DNA from: Desmodus rotundus
Taxonomy: Eukaryota > Chordata > Mammalia > Chiroptera > Phyllostomidae
Length of the DNA stretch: 64,000 bases
Assembly: GCF_022682495.2 (NCBI RefSeq)
Contig: NW_026527313.1
Location: forward strand, 186,001 to 250,000
Direction of reading: 5' to 3'
Position 1 is the first letter of the stretch. Every line of letters starts with the position of its first letter. A program made the translations under genes and the position numbers. Positions 20,419 to 34,012 of the stretch are shown here, piece by piece. The notes beneath the pieces are model-generated. The model was given only the letters and a program-made list of their open reading frames with translations. It searched no databases and was not told the origin of the DNA.

Positions 20419-22360
20419 CCCGGGGAGAGTCCGAGGCCTGGCCGCAGAGGCTGCCATTGCCTCCCCGGGCTCCTACCATGGGGCCTGACCGTGTTCGCCC
20501 GAGGCCCAGGTTCACCGCAGGTGAATGCCTTTTGCGGACGCCAAGGACAGGAGGTCGCCGATTCCCTCACAGAGGTGGGGGTTCGAGCTCTGGGGGACTG
20601 AGGTCGCAGCGGTCACACTCCATTTTTGGGTGGTTCCGCAGAGACTGGAGGGTTGAAGCGGCTGGGTCCAAGTCTGCCGCCTTGTGGCAGGGTGGGGGCT
20701 TTGCAGGCGAAGCAAGGCTCTTAGCCTCCCAGGCGGGGCACAGGCCAGACTCCCCAAGGGAGAACCGGTCCTTGGTCGAGGGTCCCGCCCGCCCGCCCGG
20801 AACCGCTCCACCTGGCGCGGAACCGTGGCCGGCCCCTCTTCCAGGCACCAGGTCCCTAGTTCTTTCCTGGCACTCTGCCTCTGCGGGGGTGGGAGAGCTG
20901 CTGGGAAGTGTGGTCCACGGGAAAACGCGCGGTCCTCTGGGTGGCAGGGAGGGCCTCCGTTAACTCTGACACCAGCCCAGGGACCCTGTGGACCTGGCCT
21001 GATATCTCAAGGGGGGGGCACGTTGCCCGGAGGGATGCTCTTGGGGTGGGGCCTGCCTGCGCCTGCGCGGCCCCGCCTCTTGGCCCGAAACCACCCAGCC
21101 GCGGCTCGGACAAAAGCCATCTCCTGGGGGCCTCCCCCCTGTTCTTCCATCCGTAAAGGGGGACCCCTTTACGGATGGAAGAACAGGGGGATCTTCGCAG
21201 TGGTGGGGACGGGACGGAGGGGTCTGCGGGTTTGCAGCCACGTAGGCCAGTTGCTCGCACCCCGGCCCCATGTGTCCCAGCTCCATGGACGAGGTGGGCC
21301 GCTTATGGCGGGATGCAGGCGTCCTGCGGGGGTCAGGGGACGGCGTGGGCACTCCCCGGGCGAGAGAGGGCGCCTGGGACCCGAGAGAGCACCCGGGAAA
21401 ATGCCCAGCCCTGGCCCCCGGGGCTCCAGTGGCCTCCCCAGGCTCCTGCCGTGGGGCCTGGTCCCGCTCACCTGGGCCCAGGTTCTCCGCAGGTGAATGC
21501 CTTTTGCGGACACCAGGGACCACAGGCCGCGGATCCCTTCACGGGCAGGGGGGGTTCGAGCTCTGTGGGACCCAGGTCGCAGCGCACACAGTCCCTTCTC
21601 GCAAAGTTCAGCCCAGACTTTAGAGAGTAGAAGCGTCTCGGTCCAAGTTTTCCGCCTCGGGGCAGGGTGGGGCCGTTTGAGCCAAGAGAGACTCTTAGCC
21701 CCCCAGGCAGGTCTCAGGCCCGAGACCCCCAGGGAGACCCGGTCCCTGGGCGTGGGTCCCGCCCGCCCGGGCCCGCCCCACCTGGCCCGGAACCGTGGCC
21801 GGCCCCTCTTCCCGGCCCCAGGTCCCTAGCTCTTCCCTGGCACTCTGCCTCTGGCGGGGTGGGAGACGGGCTGGCAAGTGTGGTCCACGGGAAAACGCGC
21901 GGTCCTCTGGGTGGCAGGGAGGGCCTCCGTTAACTCTGACACCAGCCCAGGGACCCTGTGGACCTGACCTGATATCTCAAGGGGGGGGCACGTTGCCCGG
22001 AGGGATGCTCTTGTGGTGGGGCCTGCCTGCGCCTGCGCGGCCCCGCCTCTTGGCCCGAAACCACCCAGCCGCGGCTCCGACAAAAGCCATCTCCTGGGGG
22101 CCTCCCCCATGTTCTTCCATCCGTAAAGGGGGACCCCTTTACGGATGGAAGAACAGGGGGATCTTCGCAGTGGTGGGGACGGGACGGAGGGGTCTGCGGG
22201 TTTGCAGCCACGTAGGCCAGTTGCTGGCACCCCGGCCCCATGTGTCCCAGCTCCATGGACGAGGTGGGCCGCTTATTGCGGGATGCAGGCGTCCTGCGGG
22301 GGTCAGGGGACGGCGTGGGCACTCCCCGGGCGAGAGAGGGCGCCTGGGACCCGAGAGAGC
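20419..22360 (+). repeat. Dimer 10
   Basis: Head T; otherwise the same variants as dimer 8 (class D, cccccatg, ttattgcggg). It begins the second copy of the 3,884-bp duplication. Confidence 0.95.
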
Positions 22361-24302
22361 CCCGGGGAGAGTCCGAGGCCTGGCCGCAGAGGCAGCCATT
22401 GCCTCCCCGGGCTCCTACCATGGGGCCTGACCGTGTTCGCCCGAGGCCCAGGTTCACCGCAGGTGAATGCCTTTTGCGGACGCCAAGGACAGGAGGTCGC
22501 CGATTCCCTCACAGAGGTGGGGGTTCGAGCTCTGGGGGACTGAGGTCGCAGCGGTCACACTCCATTTTTGGGTGGTTCCGCAGAGACTGGAGGGTTGAAG
22601 CGGCTGGGTCCAAGTCTGCCGCCTTGTGGCAGGGTGGGGGCTTTGCAGGCGAAGCAAGGCTCTTAGCCTCCCAGGCGGGGCACAGGCCAGACTCCCCAAG
22701 GGAGAACCGGTCCTTGGTCGAGGGTCCCGCCCGCCCGCCCGGAACCGCTCCACCTGGCGCGGAACCGTGGCCGGCCCCTCTTCCAGGCACCAGGTCCCTA
22801 GTTCTTTCCTGGCACTCTGCCTCTGCGGGGGTGGGAGAGCTGCTGGGAAGTGTGGTCCACGGGAAAACGCGCGGTCCTCTGGGTGGCAGGGAGGGCCTCC
22901 GTTAACTCTGACACCAGCCCAGGGACCCTGTGGACCTGGCCTGATATCTCAAGGGGGGGGCACGTTGCCCGGAGGGATGCTCTTGGGGTGGGGCCTGCCT
23001 GCGCCTGCGCGGCCCCGCCTCTTGGCCCGAAACCACCCAGCCGCGGCTCGGACAAAAGCCATCTCCTGGGGGCCTCCCCCCTGTTCTTCCATCCGTAAAG
23101 GGGGACCCCTTTACGGATGGAAGAACAGGGGAATCTTCGCAGTGATGGGGACGGGACGGAGGGGTCTGCGGGTTTGCAGCCACGTAGGCCAGTTGCTCGC
23201 ACCCCGGCCCCATGTGTCCCAGCTCCATGGACGAGGTGGGCCGCTTATGGCGGGATGCAGGCGTCCTGCGGGGGTCAGGGGACGGCGTGGGCACTCCCCG
23301 GGCGAGAGAGGGCGCCTGGGACCCGAGAGAGCACCCGGGAAAATGCCCAGCCCTGGCCCCCGGGGCTCCAGTGGCCTCCCCAGGCTCCTGCCGTGGGGCC
23401 TGGTCCCGCTCACCTGGGCCCAGGTTCTCCGCAGGTGAATGCCTTTTGCGGACACCAGGGACCACAGGCCGCGGATCCCTTCACGGGCAGGGGGGGTTCG
23501 AGCTCTGTGGGACCCAGGTCGCAGCGCACACAGTCCCTTCTCGCAAAGTTCAGCCCAGACTTTAGAGAGTAGAAGCGTCTCGGTCCAAGTTTTCCGCCTC
23601 GGGGCAGGGTGGGGCCGTTTGAGCCAAGAGAGACTCTTAGCCCCCCAGGCAGGTCTCAGGCCCGAGACCCCCAGGGAGACCCGGTCCCTGGGCGTGGGTC
23701 CCGCCCGCCCGGGCCCGCCCCACCTGGCCCGGAACCGTGGCCGGCCCCTCTTCCCGGCCCCAGGTCCCTAGCTCTTCCCTGGCACTCTGCCTCTGGCGGG
23801 GTGGGAGACGGGCTGGCAAGTGTGGTCCACGGGAAAACGCGCGGTCCTCTGGGTGGCAGGGAGGGCCTCCGTTAACTCTGACACCAGCCCAGGGACCCTG
23901 TGGACCTGACCTGATATCTCAAGCGGGGGGCACGTTGCCCGGAGGGATGCTCTTGTGGTGGGGCCTGCCTGCGCCTGCGCGGCCCCGCCTCTTGGCCCGA
24001 AACCACCCAGCCGCGGCTCCGACAAAAGCCATCTCCTGGGGGCCTCCCCCCTGTTCTTCCATCCGTAAAGGGGGACCCCTTTACGGATGGAAGAACAGGG
24101 GGATCTTCGCAGTGGTGGGGACGGGACGGAGGGGTCTGCGGGTTTGCAGCCACGTAGGCCAGTTGCTGGCACCCCGGCCCCATGTGTCCCAGCTCCATGG
24201 ACGAGGTGGGCCGCTTATGGCGGGATGCAGGCGTCCTGCGGGGGTCAGGGGACGGCGTGGGCACTCCCCGGGCGAGAGAGGGCGCCTGGGACCCGAGAGA
24301 GC
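22361..24302 (+). repeat. Dimer 11
   Basis: Same variants as dimer 9, plus a private a at 23,145 (cagtgatgg), the only difference I find from its duplicate. Confidence 0.95.
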
Positions 24303-26244
24303 CCCGGGGAGAGTCCGAGGCCTGGCCGCAGAGGCTGCCATTGCCTCCCCGGGCTCCTACCATGGGGCCTGACCGTGTTCGCCCGAGGCCCAGGTTCACC
24401 GCAGGTGAATGCCTTTTGCGGACGCCAAGGACAGGAGGTCGCCGATTCCCTCACAGAGGTGGGGGTTCGAGCTCTGGGGGACTGAGGTCGCAGCGGTCAC
24501 ACTCCATTTTTGGGTGGTTCCGCAGAGACTGGAGGGTTGAAGCGGCTGGGTCCAAGTCTGCCGCCTTGTGGCAGGGTGGGGGCTTTGCAGGCGAAGCAAG
24601 GCTCTTAGCCTCCCAGGCGGGGCACAGGCCAGACTCCCCAAGGGAGAACCGGTCCTTGGTCGAGGGTCCCGCCCGCCCGCCCGGAACCGCTCCACCTGGC
24701 GCGGAACCGTGGCCGGCCCCTCTTCCAGGCACCAGGTCCCTAGTTCTTTCCTGGCACTCTGCCTCTGCGGGGGTGGGAGAGCTGCTGGGAAGTGTGGTCC
24801 ACGGGAAAACGCGCGGTCCTCTGGGTGGCAGGGAGGGCCTCCGTTAACTCTGACACCAGCCCAGGGACCCTGTGGACCTGGCCTGATATCTCAAGGGGGG
24901 GGCACGTTGCCCGGAGGGATGCTCTTGGGGTGGGGCCTGCCTGCGCCTGCGCGGCCCCGCCTCTTGGCCCGAAACCACCCAGCCGCGGCTCGGACAAAAG
25001 CCATCTCCTGGGGGCCTCCCCCCTGTTCTTCCATCCGTAAAGGGGGACCCCTTTACGGATGGAAGAACAGGGGGATCTTCGCAGTGGTTGGGACGGGACG
25101 GAGGGGTCTGCGGGTTTGCAGCCACGTAGGCCAGTTGCTCGCACCCCGGCCCCATGTGTCCCAGCTCCATGGACGAGGTGGGCCGCTTATGGCGGGATGC
25201 AGGCGTCCTGCGGGGGTCAGGGGACGGCGTGGGCACTCCCCGGGCGAGAGAGGGCGCCTGGGACCCGAGAGAGCACCCGGGAAAATGCCCAGCCCTGGCC
25301 CCCGGGGCTCCAGTGGCCTCCCCAGGCTCCTGCCGTGGGGCCTGGTCCCGCTCACCTGGGCCCAGGTTCTCTGCAGGTGAATGCCTTTTGCGGACACCAG
25401 GGACCACAGGCCGCGGATCCCTTCACGGGCAGGGGGGGTTCGAGCTCTGTGGGACCCAGGTCGCAGCGCACACAGTCCCTTCTCGCAAAGTTCAGCCCAG
25501 ACTTTAGAGAGTAGAAGCGTCTCGGTCCAAGTTTTCCGCCTCGGGGCAGGGTGGGGCCGTTTGAGCCAAGAGAGACTCTTAGCCCCCCAGGCAGGTCTCC
25601 GGCCCGAGACCCCCAGGGAGACCCGGTCCCTGGGCGTGGGTCCCGCCCGCCCGGGCCCGCCCCACCTGGCCCGGAACCGTGGCCGGCCCCTCTTCCCGGC
25701 CCCAGGTCCCTAGCTCTTCCCTGGCACTCTGCCTCTGGCGGGGTGGGAGACGGGCTGGCAAGTGTGGTCCACGGGAAAACGCGCGGTCCTCTGGGTGGCA
25801 GGGAGGGTCTCCGTTAACTCTGACACCAGCCCAGGGACCCTGTGCACCTGGCCTGATATCTCAAGGGAGGGGCACGTTGCCCGGAGGGATGCTCTTGGGG
25901 TGGGGCCTGCTTGCGCCTGCGCGGCCCCGCCTCTTGGCCCGAAACCACCCAGCCGCGGCTCGCACAAAAGCTATCTCCTGGGGGCCTCCCCCCTGTTCTT
26001 CCATCCGTAAAGGGGGACCCCTTTACGGATGGAAGAACAGGGGGATCTTCGCAGTGGTGGGGACGGGACGGAGGGGTCTGCGGGTTTGCAGCCACGTAGG
26101 CCAGTTGCTGGCACCCCGGCCCCATGTGTCCCAGCTCCATGGACGAGGTGGGCCGCTTATGGCGGGATGCAGGCGTCCTGCGGGGGTCAGGGGACGGCGT
26201 GGGCACTCCCCGGGCGAGAGAGGGCGCCTGGGACCCGAGAGAGC
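24303..26244 (+). repeat. Dimer 12
   Basis: Head T; t after cagtggt; vB start C with ctccggcc; ggtctccg; class L with cgcacaaaagctatc; end R. The B half is that of dimer 5. Confidence 0.95.
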
Positions 26245-28186
26245 CCCGGGGAGAGTCCGAGGCCTGGCCGCAGAGGCTGCCATTGCCTCCCCGGGCTCCT
26301 ACCATGGGGCCTGACCGTGTTCGCCCGAGGCCCAGGTTCACCGCAGGTGAATGCCTTTTGCGGACGCCAAGGACAGGAGGTCGCCGATTCCCTCACAGAG
26401 GTGGGGGTTCGAGCTCTGGGGGACTGAGGTCGCAGCGGTCACACTCCATTTTTGGGTGGTTCCGCAGAGACTGGAGGGTTGAAGCGGCTGGGTCCAAGTC
26501 TGCCGCCTTGTGGCAGGGTGGGGGCTTTGCAGGCGAAGCAAGGCTCTTAGCCTCCCAGGCGGGGCACAGGCCAGACTCCCCAAGGGAGAACCGGTCCTTG
26601 GTCGAGGGTCCCGCCCGCCCGCCCGGAACCGCTCCACCTGGCGCGGAACCGTGGCCGGCCCCTCTTCCAGGCACCAGGTCCCTAGTTCTTTCCTGGCACT
26701 CTGCCTCTGCGGGGGTGGGAGAGCTGCTGGGAAGTGTGGTCCACGGGAAAACGCGCGGTCCTCTGGGTGGCAGGGAGGGCCTCCGTTAACTCTGACACCA
26801 GCCCAGGGACCCTGTGGACCTGGCCTGATATCTCAAGGGGGGGGCACGTTGCCCGGAGGGATGCTCTTGGGGTGGGGCCTGCCTGCGCCTGCGCGGCCCC
26901 GCCTCTTGGCCCGAAACCACCCAGCCGCGGCTCGGACAAAAGCCATCTCCTGGGGGCCTCCCCCCTGTTCTTCCATCCGTAAAGGGGGACCCCTTTACGG
27001 ATGGAAGAACAGGGGGATCTTCGCAGTGGTGGGGACGGGACGGAGGGGTCTGCGGGTTTGCAGCCACGTAGGCCAGTTGCTCGCACCCCGGCCCCATGTG
27101 TCCCAGCTCCATGGACGAGGTGGGCCGCTTATGGCGGGATGCAGGCGTCCTGCGGGGGTCAGGGGACGGCGTGGGCACTCCCCGGGCGAGAGAGGGCGCC
27201 TGGGACCCGAGAGAGCACCCGGGAAAATGCCCAGCCCTGGCCCCCGGGGCTCCAGTGGCCTCCCCAGGCTCCTGCCGTGGGGCCTGGTCCCGCTCACCTG
27301 GGCCCAGGTTCTCCGCATGTGAATGCCTTTTGCGGACACCAGGGACCACAGGCCGCGGATCCCTTCACGGGCAGGGGGGGTTCGAGCTCTGTGGGACCCA
27401 GGTCGCAGCGCACACAGTCCCTTCTCGCAAAGTTCAGCCCAGACTTTAGAGAGTAGAAGCGTCTCGGTCCAAGTTTTCCGCCTCGGGGCAGGGTGGGGCC
27501 GTTTGAGCCAAGAGAGACTCTTAGCCCCCCAGGCAGGTCTCAGGCCCGAGACCCCCAGGGAGACCCGGTCCCTGGGCGTGGGTCCCGCCCGCCCGGGCCT
27601 GCCCCACCTGGCCCGGAACCGTGGCCGGCCCCTCTTCCCGGCCCCAGGTCCCTAGCTCTTCCCTGGCACTCTGCCTCTGGCGGGGTGGGAGACGGGCTGG
27701 CAAGTGTGGTCCACGGGAAAACGCGCGGTCCTCTGGGTGGCAGGGAGGGCCTCCGTTAACTCTGACACCAGCCCAGGGACCCTGTGCACCTGGCCTGATA
27801 TCTCAAGGGGGGGGCACGTTGCCCGGAGGGATGCTCTTGGGGTGGGGCCTGCCTGCGCCTGCGCGGCCCCGCCTCTTGGCCCGAAACCACCCAGCCGCGG
27901 CTCGGACAAAAGCCATCTCCTGGGGGCCTCCCCCCTGTTCTTCCATCCGTAAAGGGGGACCCCTTTACGGATGGAAGAACAGGGGGATCTTCGCAGTGGT
28001 GGGGACGGGACGGAGGGGTCTGCGGGTTTGCAGCCACGTAGGCCAGTTGCTCGCACCCGGGCCCCATGTGTCCCAGCTCCATGGACGAGGTGGGCCGCTT
28101 ATGGCGGGATGCAGGCGTCCTTCGGGGGTCAGGGGACGGCGTGGGCACTCCCCGGGCGAGAGAGGGCGCCTGGGACCCGAGAGAGC
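26245..28186 (+). repeat. Dimer 13
   Basis: Head T; g after cagtggt; vB start M with gggcctgcccc (t at 27,600); class P; end G. First dimer of the 13.6-kb duplicated block; same as dimer 20 apart from the head. Confidence 0.95.
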
Positions 28187-30128
28187 CCCGGGGAGAGTCC
28201 GAGGCCTGGCCGCAGAGGCAGCCATTGCCTCCCCGGGCTCCTACCATGGGGCCTGACCGTGTTCGCCCGAGGCCCAGGTTCACCGCAGGTGAATGCCTTT
28301 TGCGGACGCCAAGGACAGGAGGTCGCCGATTCCCTCACAGAGGTGGGGGTTCGAGCTCTGGGGGACTGAGGTCGCAGCGGTCACACTCCATTTTTGGGTG
28401 GTTCCGCAGAGACTGGAGGGTTGAAGCGGCTGGGTCCAAGTCTGCCGCCTTGTGGCAGGGTGGGGGCTTTGCAGGCGAAGCAAGGCTCTTAGCCTCCCAG
28501 GCGGGGCACAGGCCAGACTCCCCAAGGGAGAACCGGTCCTTGGTCGAGGGTCCCGCCCGCCCGCCCGGAACCGCTCCACCTGGCGCGGAACCGTGGCCGG
28601 CCCCTCTTCCAGGCACCAGGTCCCTAGTTCTTTCCTGGCACTCTGCCTCTGCGGGGGTGGGAGAGCTGCTGGGAAGTGTGGTCCACGGGAAAACGCGCGG
28701 TCCTCTGGGTGGCAGGGAGGGCCTCCGTTAACTCTGACACCAGCCCAGGGACCCTGTGGACCTGGCCTGATATCTCAAGGGGGGGGCACGTTGCCCGGAG
28801 GGATGCTCTTGGGGTGGGGCCTGCCTGCGCCTGCGCGGCCCCGCCTCTTGGCCCGAAACCACCCAGCCGCGGCTCGGACAAAAGCCATCTCCTGGGGGCC
28901 TCCCCCCTGTTCTTCCATCCGTAAAGGGGGACCCCTTTACGGATGGAAGAACAGGGGGATCTTCGCAGTGGTGGGGACGGGACGGAGGGGTCTGCGGGTT
29001 TGCAGCCACGTAGGCCAGTTGCTCGCACCCCGGCCCCATGTGTCCCAGCTCCATGGACGAGGTGGGCCGCTTATGGCGGGATGCAGGCGTCCTGCGGGGG
29101 TCAGGGGACGGCGTGGGCACTCCCCGGGCGAGAGAGGGCGCCTGGGACCCGAGAGAGCACCCGGGAAAATGCCCAGCCCTGGCCCCCGGGGCTCCAGTGG
29201 CCTCCCCAGGCTCCTGCCGTGGGGCCTGGTCCCGCTCACCTGGGCCCAGGTTCTCCGCAGGTGAATGCCTTTTGCGGACACCAGGGACCACAGGCCGCGG
29301 ATCCCTTCACGGGCAGGGGGGGTTCGAGCTCTGTGTGACCCAGGTCACAGCGCACACAGTCCCTTCTCGCAAAGTTCAGCCCAGACTTTAGAGAGTAGAA
29401 GCGTCTCGGTCCAAGTTTTCCGCCTCGGGGCAGGGTGGGGCCGTTTGAGCCAAGAGAGACTCTTAGCCCCCCAGGCAGGTCTCAGGCCCGAGACCCCCAG
29501 GGAGACCCGGTCCCTGGGCGTGGGTCCCGCCCGCCCGGGCCCGCCCCACCTGGCCCGGAACCGTGGCCGGCCCCTCTTCCCGGCCCCAGGTCCCTAGCTC
29601 TTCCCTGGCACTCTGCCTCTGGCGGGGTGGGAGACGGGCTGGCAAGTGTGGTCCACGGGAAAACGCGCGGTCCTCTGGGTGGCAGGGAGGGCCTCCGTTA
29701 ACTCTGACACCAGCCCAGGGACCCTGTGCACCTGGCCTGATATCTCAAGGGAGGGGCACGTTGCCCGGAGGGATGCTCTTGGGGTGGGGCCTGCTTGCGC
29801 CTGCGCGGCCCCGCCTCTTGGCCCGAAACCACCCAGCCGCGGCTCCGACAAAAGCCATCTCCTGGGGGCCTCCCCCCTGTTCTTCCATCCGTAAAGGGGG
29901 ACCCCTTTACGGATGGAAGAACAGGGGGATCTTCGCAGTGGTGGGGACGGGACGGAGGGGTCTGCGGGTTTGCAGCCACGTAGGCCAGTTGCTGGCACCC
30001 CGGCCCCATGTGTCCCAGCTCCATGGACGAGGTGGGCCGCTTATGGCGGGATGCAGGCGTCCTGCGGGGGTCAGGGGACGGCGTGGGCACTCCCCGGGCG
30101 AGAGAGGGCGCCTGGGACCCGAGAGAGC
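28187..30128 (+). repeat. Dimer 14
   Basis: Head S; g after cagtggt; vB standard with TGTGACCCAGGTCACA; class L with ggctccgac (c at 29,846, normally a class D base); end R. Partner of dimer 21. Confidence 0.95.
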
Positions 30129-32070
30129 CCCGGGGAGAGTCCGAGGCCTGGCCGCAGAGGCTGCCATTGCCTCCCCGGGCTCCTACCATGGGGCCTGACC
30201 GTGTTCGCCCGAGGCCCAGGTTCACCGCAGGTGAATGCCTTTTGCGGACGCCAAGGACAGGAGGTCGCCGATTCCCTCACAGAGGTGGGGGTTCGAGCTC
30301 TGGGGGACTGAGGTCGCAGCGGTCACACTCCATTTTTGGGTGGTTCCGCAGAGACTGGAGGGTTGAAGCGGCTGGGTCCAAGTCTGCCGCCTTGTGGCAG
30401 GGTGGGGGCTTTGCAGGCGAAGCAAGGCTCTTAGCCTCCCAGGCGGGGCACAGGCCAGACTCCCCAAGGGAGAACCGGTCCTTGGTCGAGGGTCCCGCCC
30501 GCCCGCCCGGAACCGCTCCACCTGGCGCGGAACCGTGGCCGGCCCCTCTTCCAGGCACCAGGTCCCTAGTTCTTTCCTGGCACTCTGCCTCTGCGGGGGT
30601 GGGAGAGCTGCTGGGAAGTGTGGTCCACGGGAAAACGCGCGGTCCTCTGGGTGGCAGGGAGGGCCTCCGTTAACTCTGACACCAGCCCAGGGACCCTGTG
30701 GACCTGGCCTGATATCTCAAGGGGGGGGCACGTTGCCCGGAGGGATGCTCTTGGGGTGGGGCCTGCCTGCGCCTGCGCGGCCCCGCCTCTTGGCCCGAAA
30801 CCACCCAGCCGCGGCTCGGACAAAAGCCATCTCCTGGGGGCCTCCCCCCTGTTCTTCCATCCGTAAAGGGGGACCCCTTTAAGGATGGAAGAACAGGGGG
30901 ATCTTCGCAGTGGTTGGGACGGGACGGAGGGGTCTGCGGGTTTGCAGCCACGTAGGCCAGTTGCTCGCACCCCGGCCCCATGTGTCCCAGCTCCATGGAC
31001 GAGGTGGGCCGCTTATGGCGGGATGCAGGCGTCCTGCGGGGGTCAGGGGACGGCGTGGGCACTCCCCGGGCGAGAGAGGGCGCCTGGGACCCGAGAGAGC
31101 ACCCGGGAAAATGCCCAGCCCTGGCCCCCGGGGCTCCAGTGGCCTCCCCAGGCTCCTGCCGTGGGGCCTGGTCCCGCTCACCTGGGCCCAGGTTCTCCGC
31201 ATGTGAATGCCTTTTGCGGACACCAGGGACCACAGGCCGCGGATCCCTTCACGGGCAGGGGGGGTTCGAGCTCTGTGGGACCCAGGTCGCAGCGCACACA
31301 GTCCCTTCTCGCAAAGTTCAGCCCAGACTTTAGAGAGTAGAAGCGTCTCGGTCCAAGTTTTCCGCCTCGGGGCAGGGTGGGGCCGTTTGAGCCAAGAGAG
31401 ACTCTTAGCCCCCCAGGCAGGTCTCCGGCCCGAGACCCCCAGGGAGACCCGGTCCCTGGGCGTGGGTCCCGCCCGCCCGGGCCCGCCCCACCTGGCCCGG
31501 AACCGTGGCCGGCCCCTCTTCCCGGCCCCAGGTCCCTAGCTCTTCCCTGGCACTCTGCCTCTGGCGGGGTGGGAGACGGGCTGGCAAGTGTGGTCCACGG
31601 GAAAACGCGCGGTCCTCTGGGTGGCAGGGAGGGCCTCCGTTAACTCTGACACCAGCCCAGGGACCCTGTGCACCTGGCCTGATATCTCAAGGGAGGGGCA
31701 CGTTGCCCGGAGGGATGCTCTTGGGGTGGGGCCTGCTTGCGCCTGCGCGGCCCCGCCTCTTGGCCCGAAACCACCCAGCCGCGGCTCCGACAAAAGCCAT
31801 CTCCTGGGGGCCTCCCCCCTGTTCTTCCATCCGTAAAGGGGGACCCCTTTACGGATGGAAGAACAGGGGGATCTTCGCAGTGGTGGGGACGGGACGGAGG
31901 GGTCTGCGGGTTTGCAGCCACGTAGGCCAGTTGCTCGCACCCGGGCCCCATGTGTCCCAGCTCCATGGACGAGGTGGGCCGCTTATGGCGGGATGCAGGC
32001 GTCCTTCGGGGGTCAGGGGACGGCGTGGGCACTCCCCGGGCGAGAGAGGGCGCCTGGGACCCGAGAGAGC
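30129..32070 (+). repeat. Dimer 15
   Basis: Head T; t after cagtggt; palindrome arm mutated at 30,882 (ctttaagg); vB start M with ctccggcc; class L with ggctccgac; end G. Partner of dimer 22, which keeps the intact palindrome. Confidence 0.95.
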
Positions 32071-34012
32071 CCCGGGGAGAGTCCGAGGCCTGGCCGCAGA
32101 GGCTGCCATTGCCTCCCCGGGCTCCTACCATGGGGCCTGACCGTGTTCGCCCGAGGCCCAGGTTCACCGCAGGTGAATGCCTTTTGCGGACGCCAAGGAC
32201 AGGAGGTCGCCGATTCCCTCACAGAGGTGGGGGTTCGAGCTCTGGGGGACTGAGGTCGCAGCGGTCACACTCCATTTTTGGGTGGTTCCGCAGAGACTGG
32301 AGGGTTGAAGCGGCTGGGTCCAAGTCTGCCGCCTTGTGGCAGGGTGGGGGCTTTGCAGGCGAAGCAAGGCTCTTAGCCTCCCAGGCGGGGCACAGGCCAG
32401 ACTCCCCAAGGGAGAACCGGTCCTTGGTCGAGGGTCCCGCCCGCCCGCCCGGAAGCGCTCCACCTGGCGCGGAACCGTGGCCGGCCCCTCTTCCAGGCAC
32501 CAGGTCCCTAGTTCTTTCCTGGCACTCTGCCTCTGCGGGGGTGGGAGAGCTGCTGGGAAGTGTGGTCCACGGGAAAACGCGCGGTCCTCTGGGTGGCAGG
32601 GAGGGCCTCCGTTAACTCTGACACCAGCCCAGGGACCCTGTGGACCTGGCCTGATATCTCAAGGGGGGGGCACGTTGCCCGGAGGGATGCTCTTGGGGTG
32701 GGGCCTGCCTGCGCCTGCGCGGCCCCGCCTCTTGGCCCGAAACCACCCAGCCGCGGCTCGGACAAAAGCCATCTCCTGGGGGCCTCCCCCCTGTTCTTCC
32801 ATCCGTAAAGGGGGACCCCTTTACGGATGGAAGAACAGGGGGATCTTCGCAGTGGTGGGGACGGGACGGAGGGGTCTGCGGGTTTGCAGCCACGTAGGCC
32901 AGTTGCTCGCACCCCGGCCCCATGTGTCCCAGCTCCATGGACGAGGTGGGCCGCTTATGGCGGGATGCAGGCGTCCTGCGGGGGTCAGGGGACGGCGTGG
33001 GCACTCCCCGGGCGAGAGAGGGCGCCTGGGACCCGAGAGAGCACCCGGGAAAATGCCCAGCCCTGGCCCCCGGGGCTCCAGTGGCCTCCCCAGGCTCCTG
33101 CCGTGGGGCCTGGTCCCGCTCACCTGGGCCCAGGTTCTCCGCAGGTGAATGCCTTTTGCGGACACCAGGGACCACAGGCCGCGGATCCCTTCACGGGCAG
33201 GGGGGGTTCGAGCTCTGTGGGACCCAGGTCGCAGCGCACACAGTCCCTTCTCGCAAAGTTCAGCCCAGACTTTAGAGAGTAGAAGCGTCTCGGTCCAAGT
33301 TTTCCGCCTCGGGGCAGGGTGGGGCCGTTTGAGCCAAGAGAGACTCTTAGCCCCCCAGGCAGGTCTCAGGCCCGAGACCCCCAGGGAGACCCGGTCCCTG
33401 GGCGTGGGTCCCGCCCGCCCGGGCCCGCCCCACCTGGCCCGGAACCGTGGCCGGCCCCTCTTCCCGGCCCCAGGTCCCTAGCTCTTCCCTGGCACTCTGC
33501 CTCTGGCGGGGTGGGAGACGGGCTGGCAAGTGTGGTCCACGGGAAAACGCGCGGTCCTCTGGGTGGCAGGGAGGGCCTCCGTTAACTCTGACACCAGCCC
33601 AGGGACCCTGTGGACCTGACCTGATATCTCAAGCGGGGGGCACGTTGCCCGGAGGGATGCTCTTGTGGTGGGGCCTGCCTGCGCCTGCGCGGCCCCGCCT
33701 CTTGGCCCGAAACCACCCAGCCGCGGCTCCGACAAAAGCCATCTCCTGGGGGCCTCCCCCCTGTTCTTCCATCCGTAAAGGGGGACCCCTTTACGGATGG
33801 AAGAACAGGGGGATCTTCGCAGTGGTGGGGACGGGACGGAGGGGTCTGCGGGTTTGCAGCCACGTAGGCCAGTTGCTGGCACCCCGGCCCCATGTGTCCC
33901 AGCTCCATGGACGAGGTGGGCCGCTTATGGCGGGATGCAGGCGTCCTGCGGGGGTCAGGGGACGGCGTGGGCACTCCCCGGGCGAGAGAGGGCGCCTGGG
34001 ACCCGAGAGAGC
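32071..34012 (+). repeat. Dimer 16
   Basis: Head T; vA has ggaagcgctcc (others ggaaccgctcc); g after cagtggt; class D with aagcgggggg; end R. Same as dimer 23. Confidence 0.95.

Larger units (their letters stand above)
16575..25088 (+). repeat. 3,884-bp tandem duplication (dimers 8-9 and 10-11)
   Basis: 16,575-21,204 matches 20,459-25,088, with one difference found (19,261 g versus 23,145 a). The ends are set by the vA head base at 16,574/20,458 and the base after cagtggt at 21,205/25,089. Confidence 0.88.
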
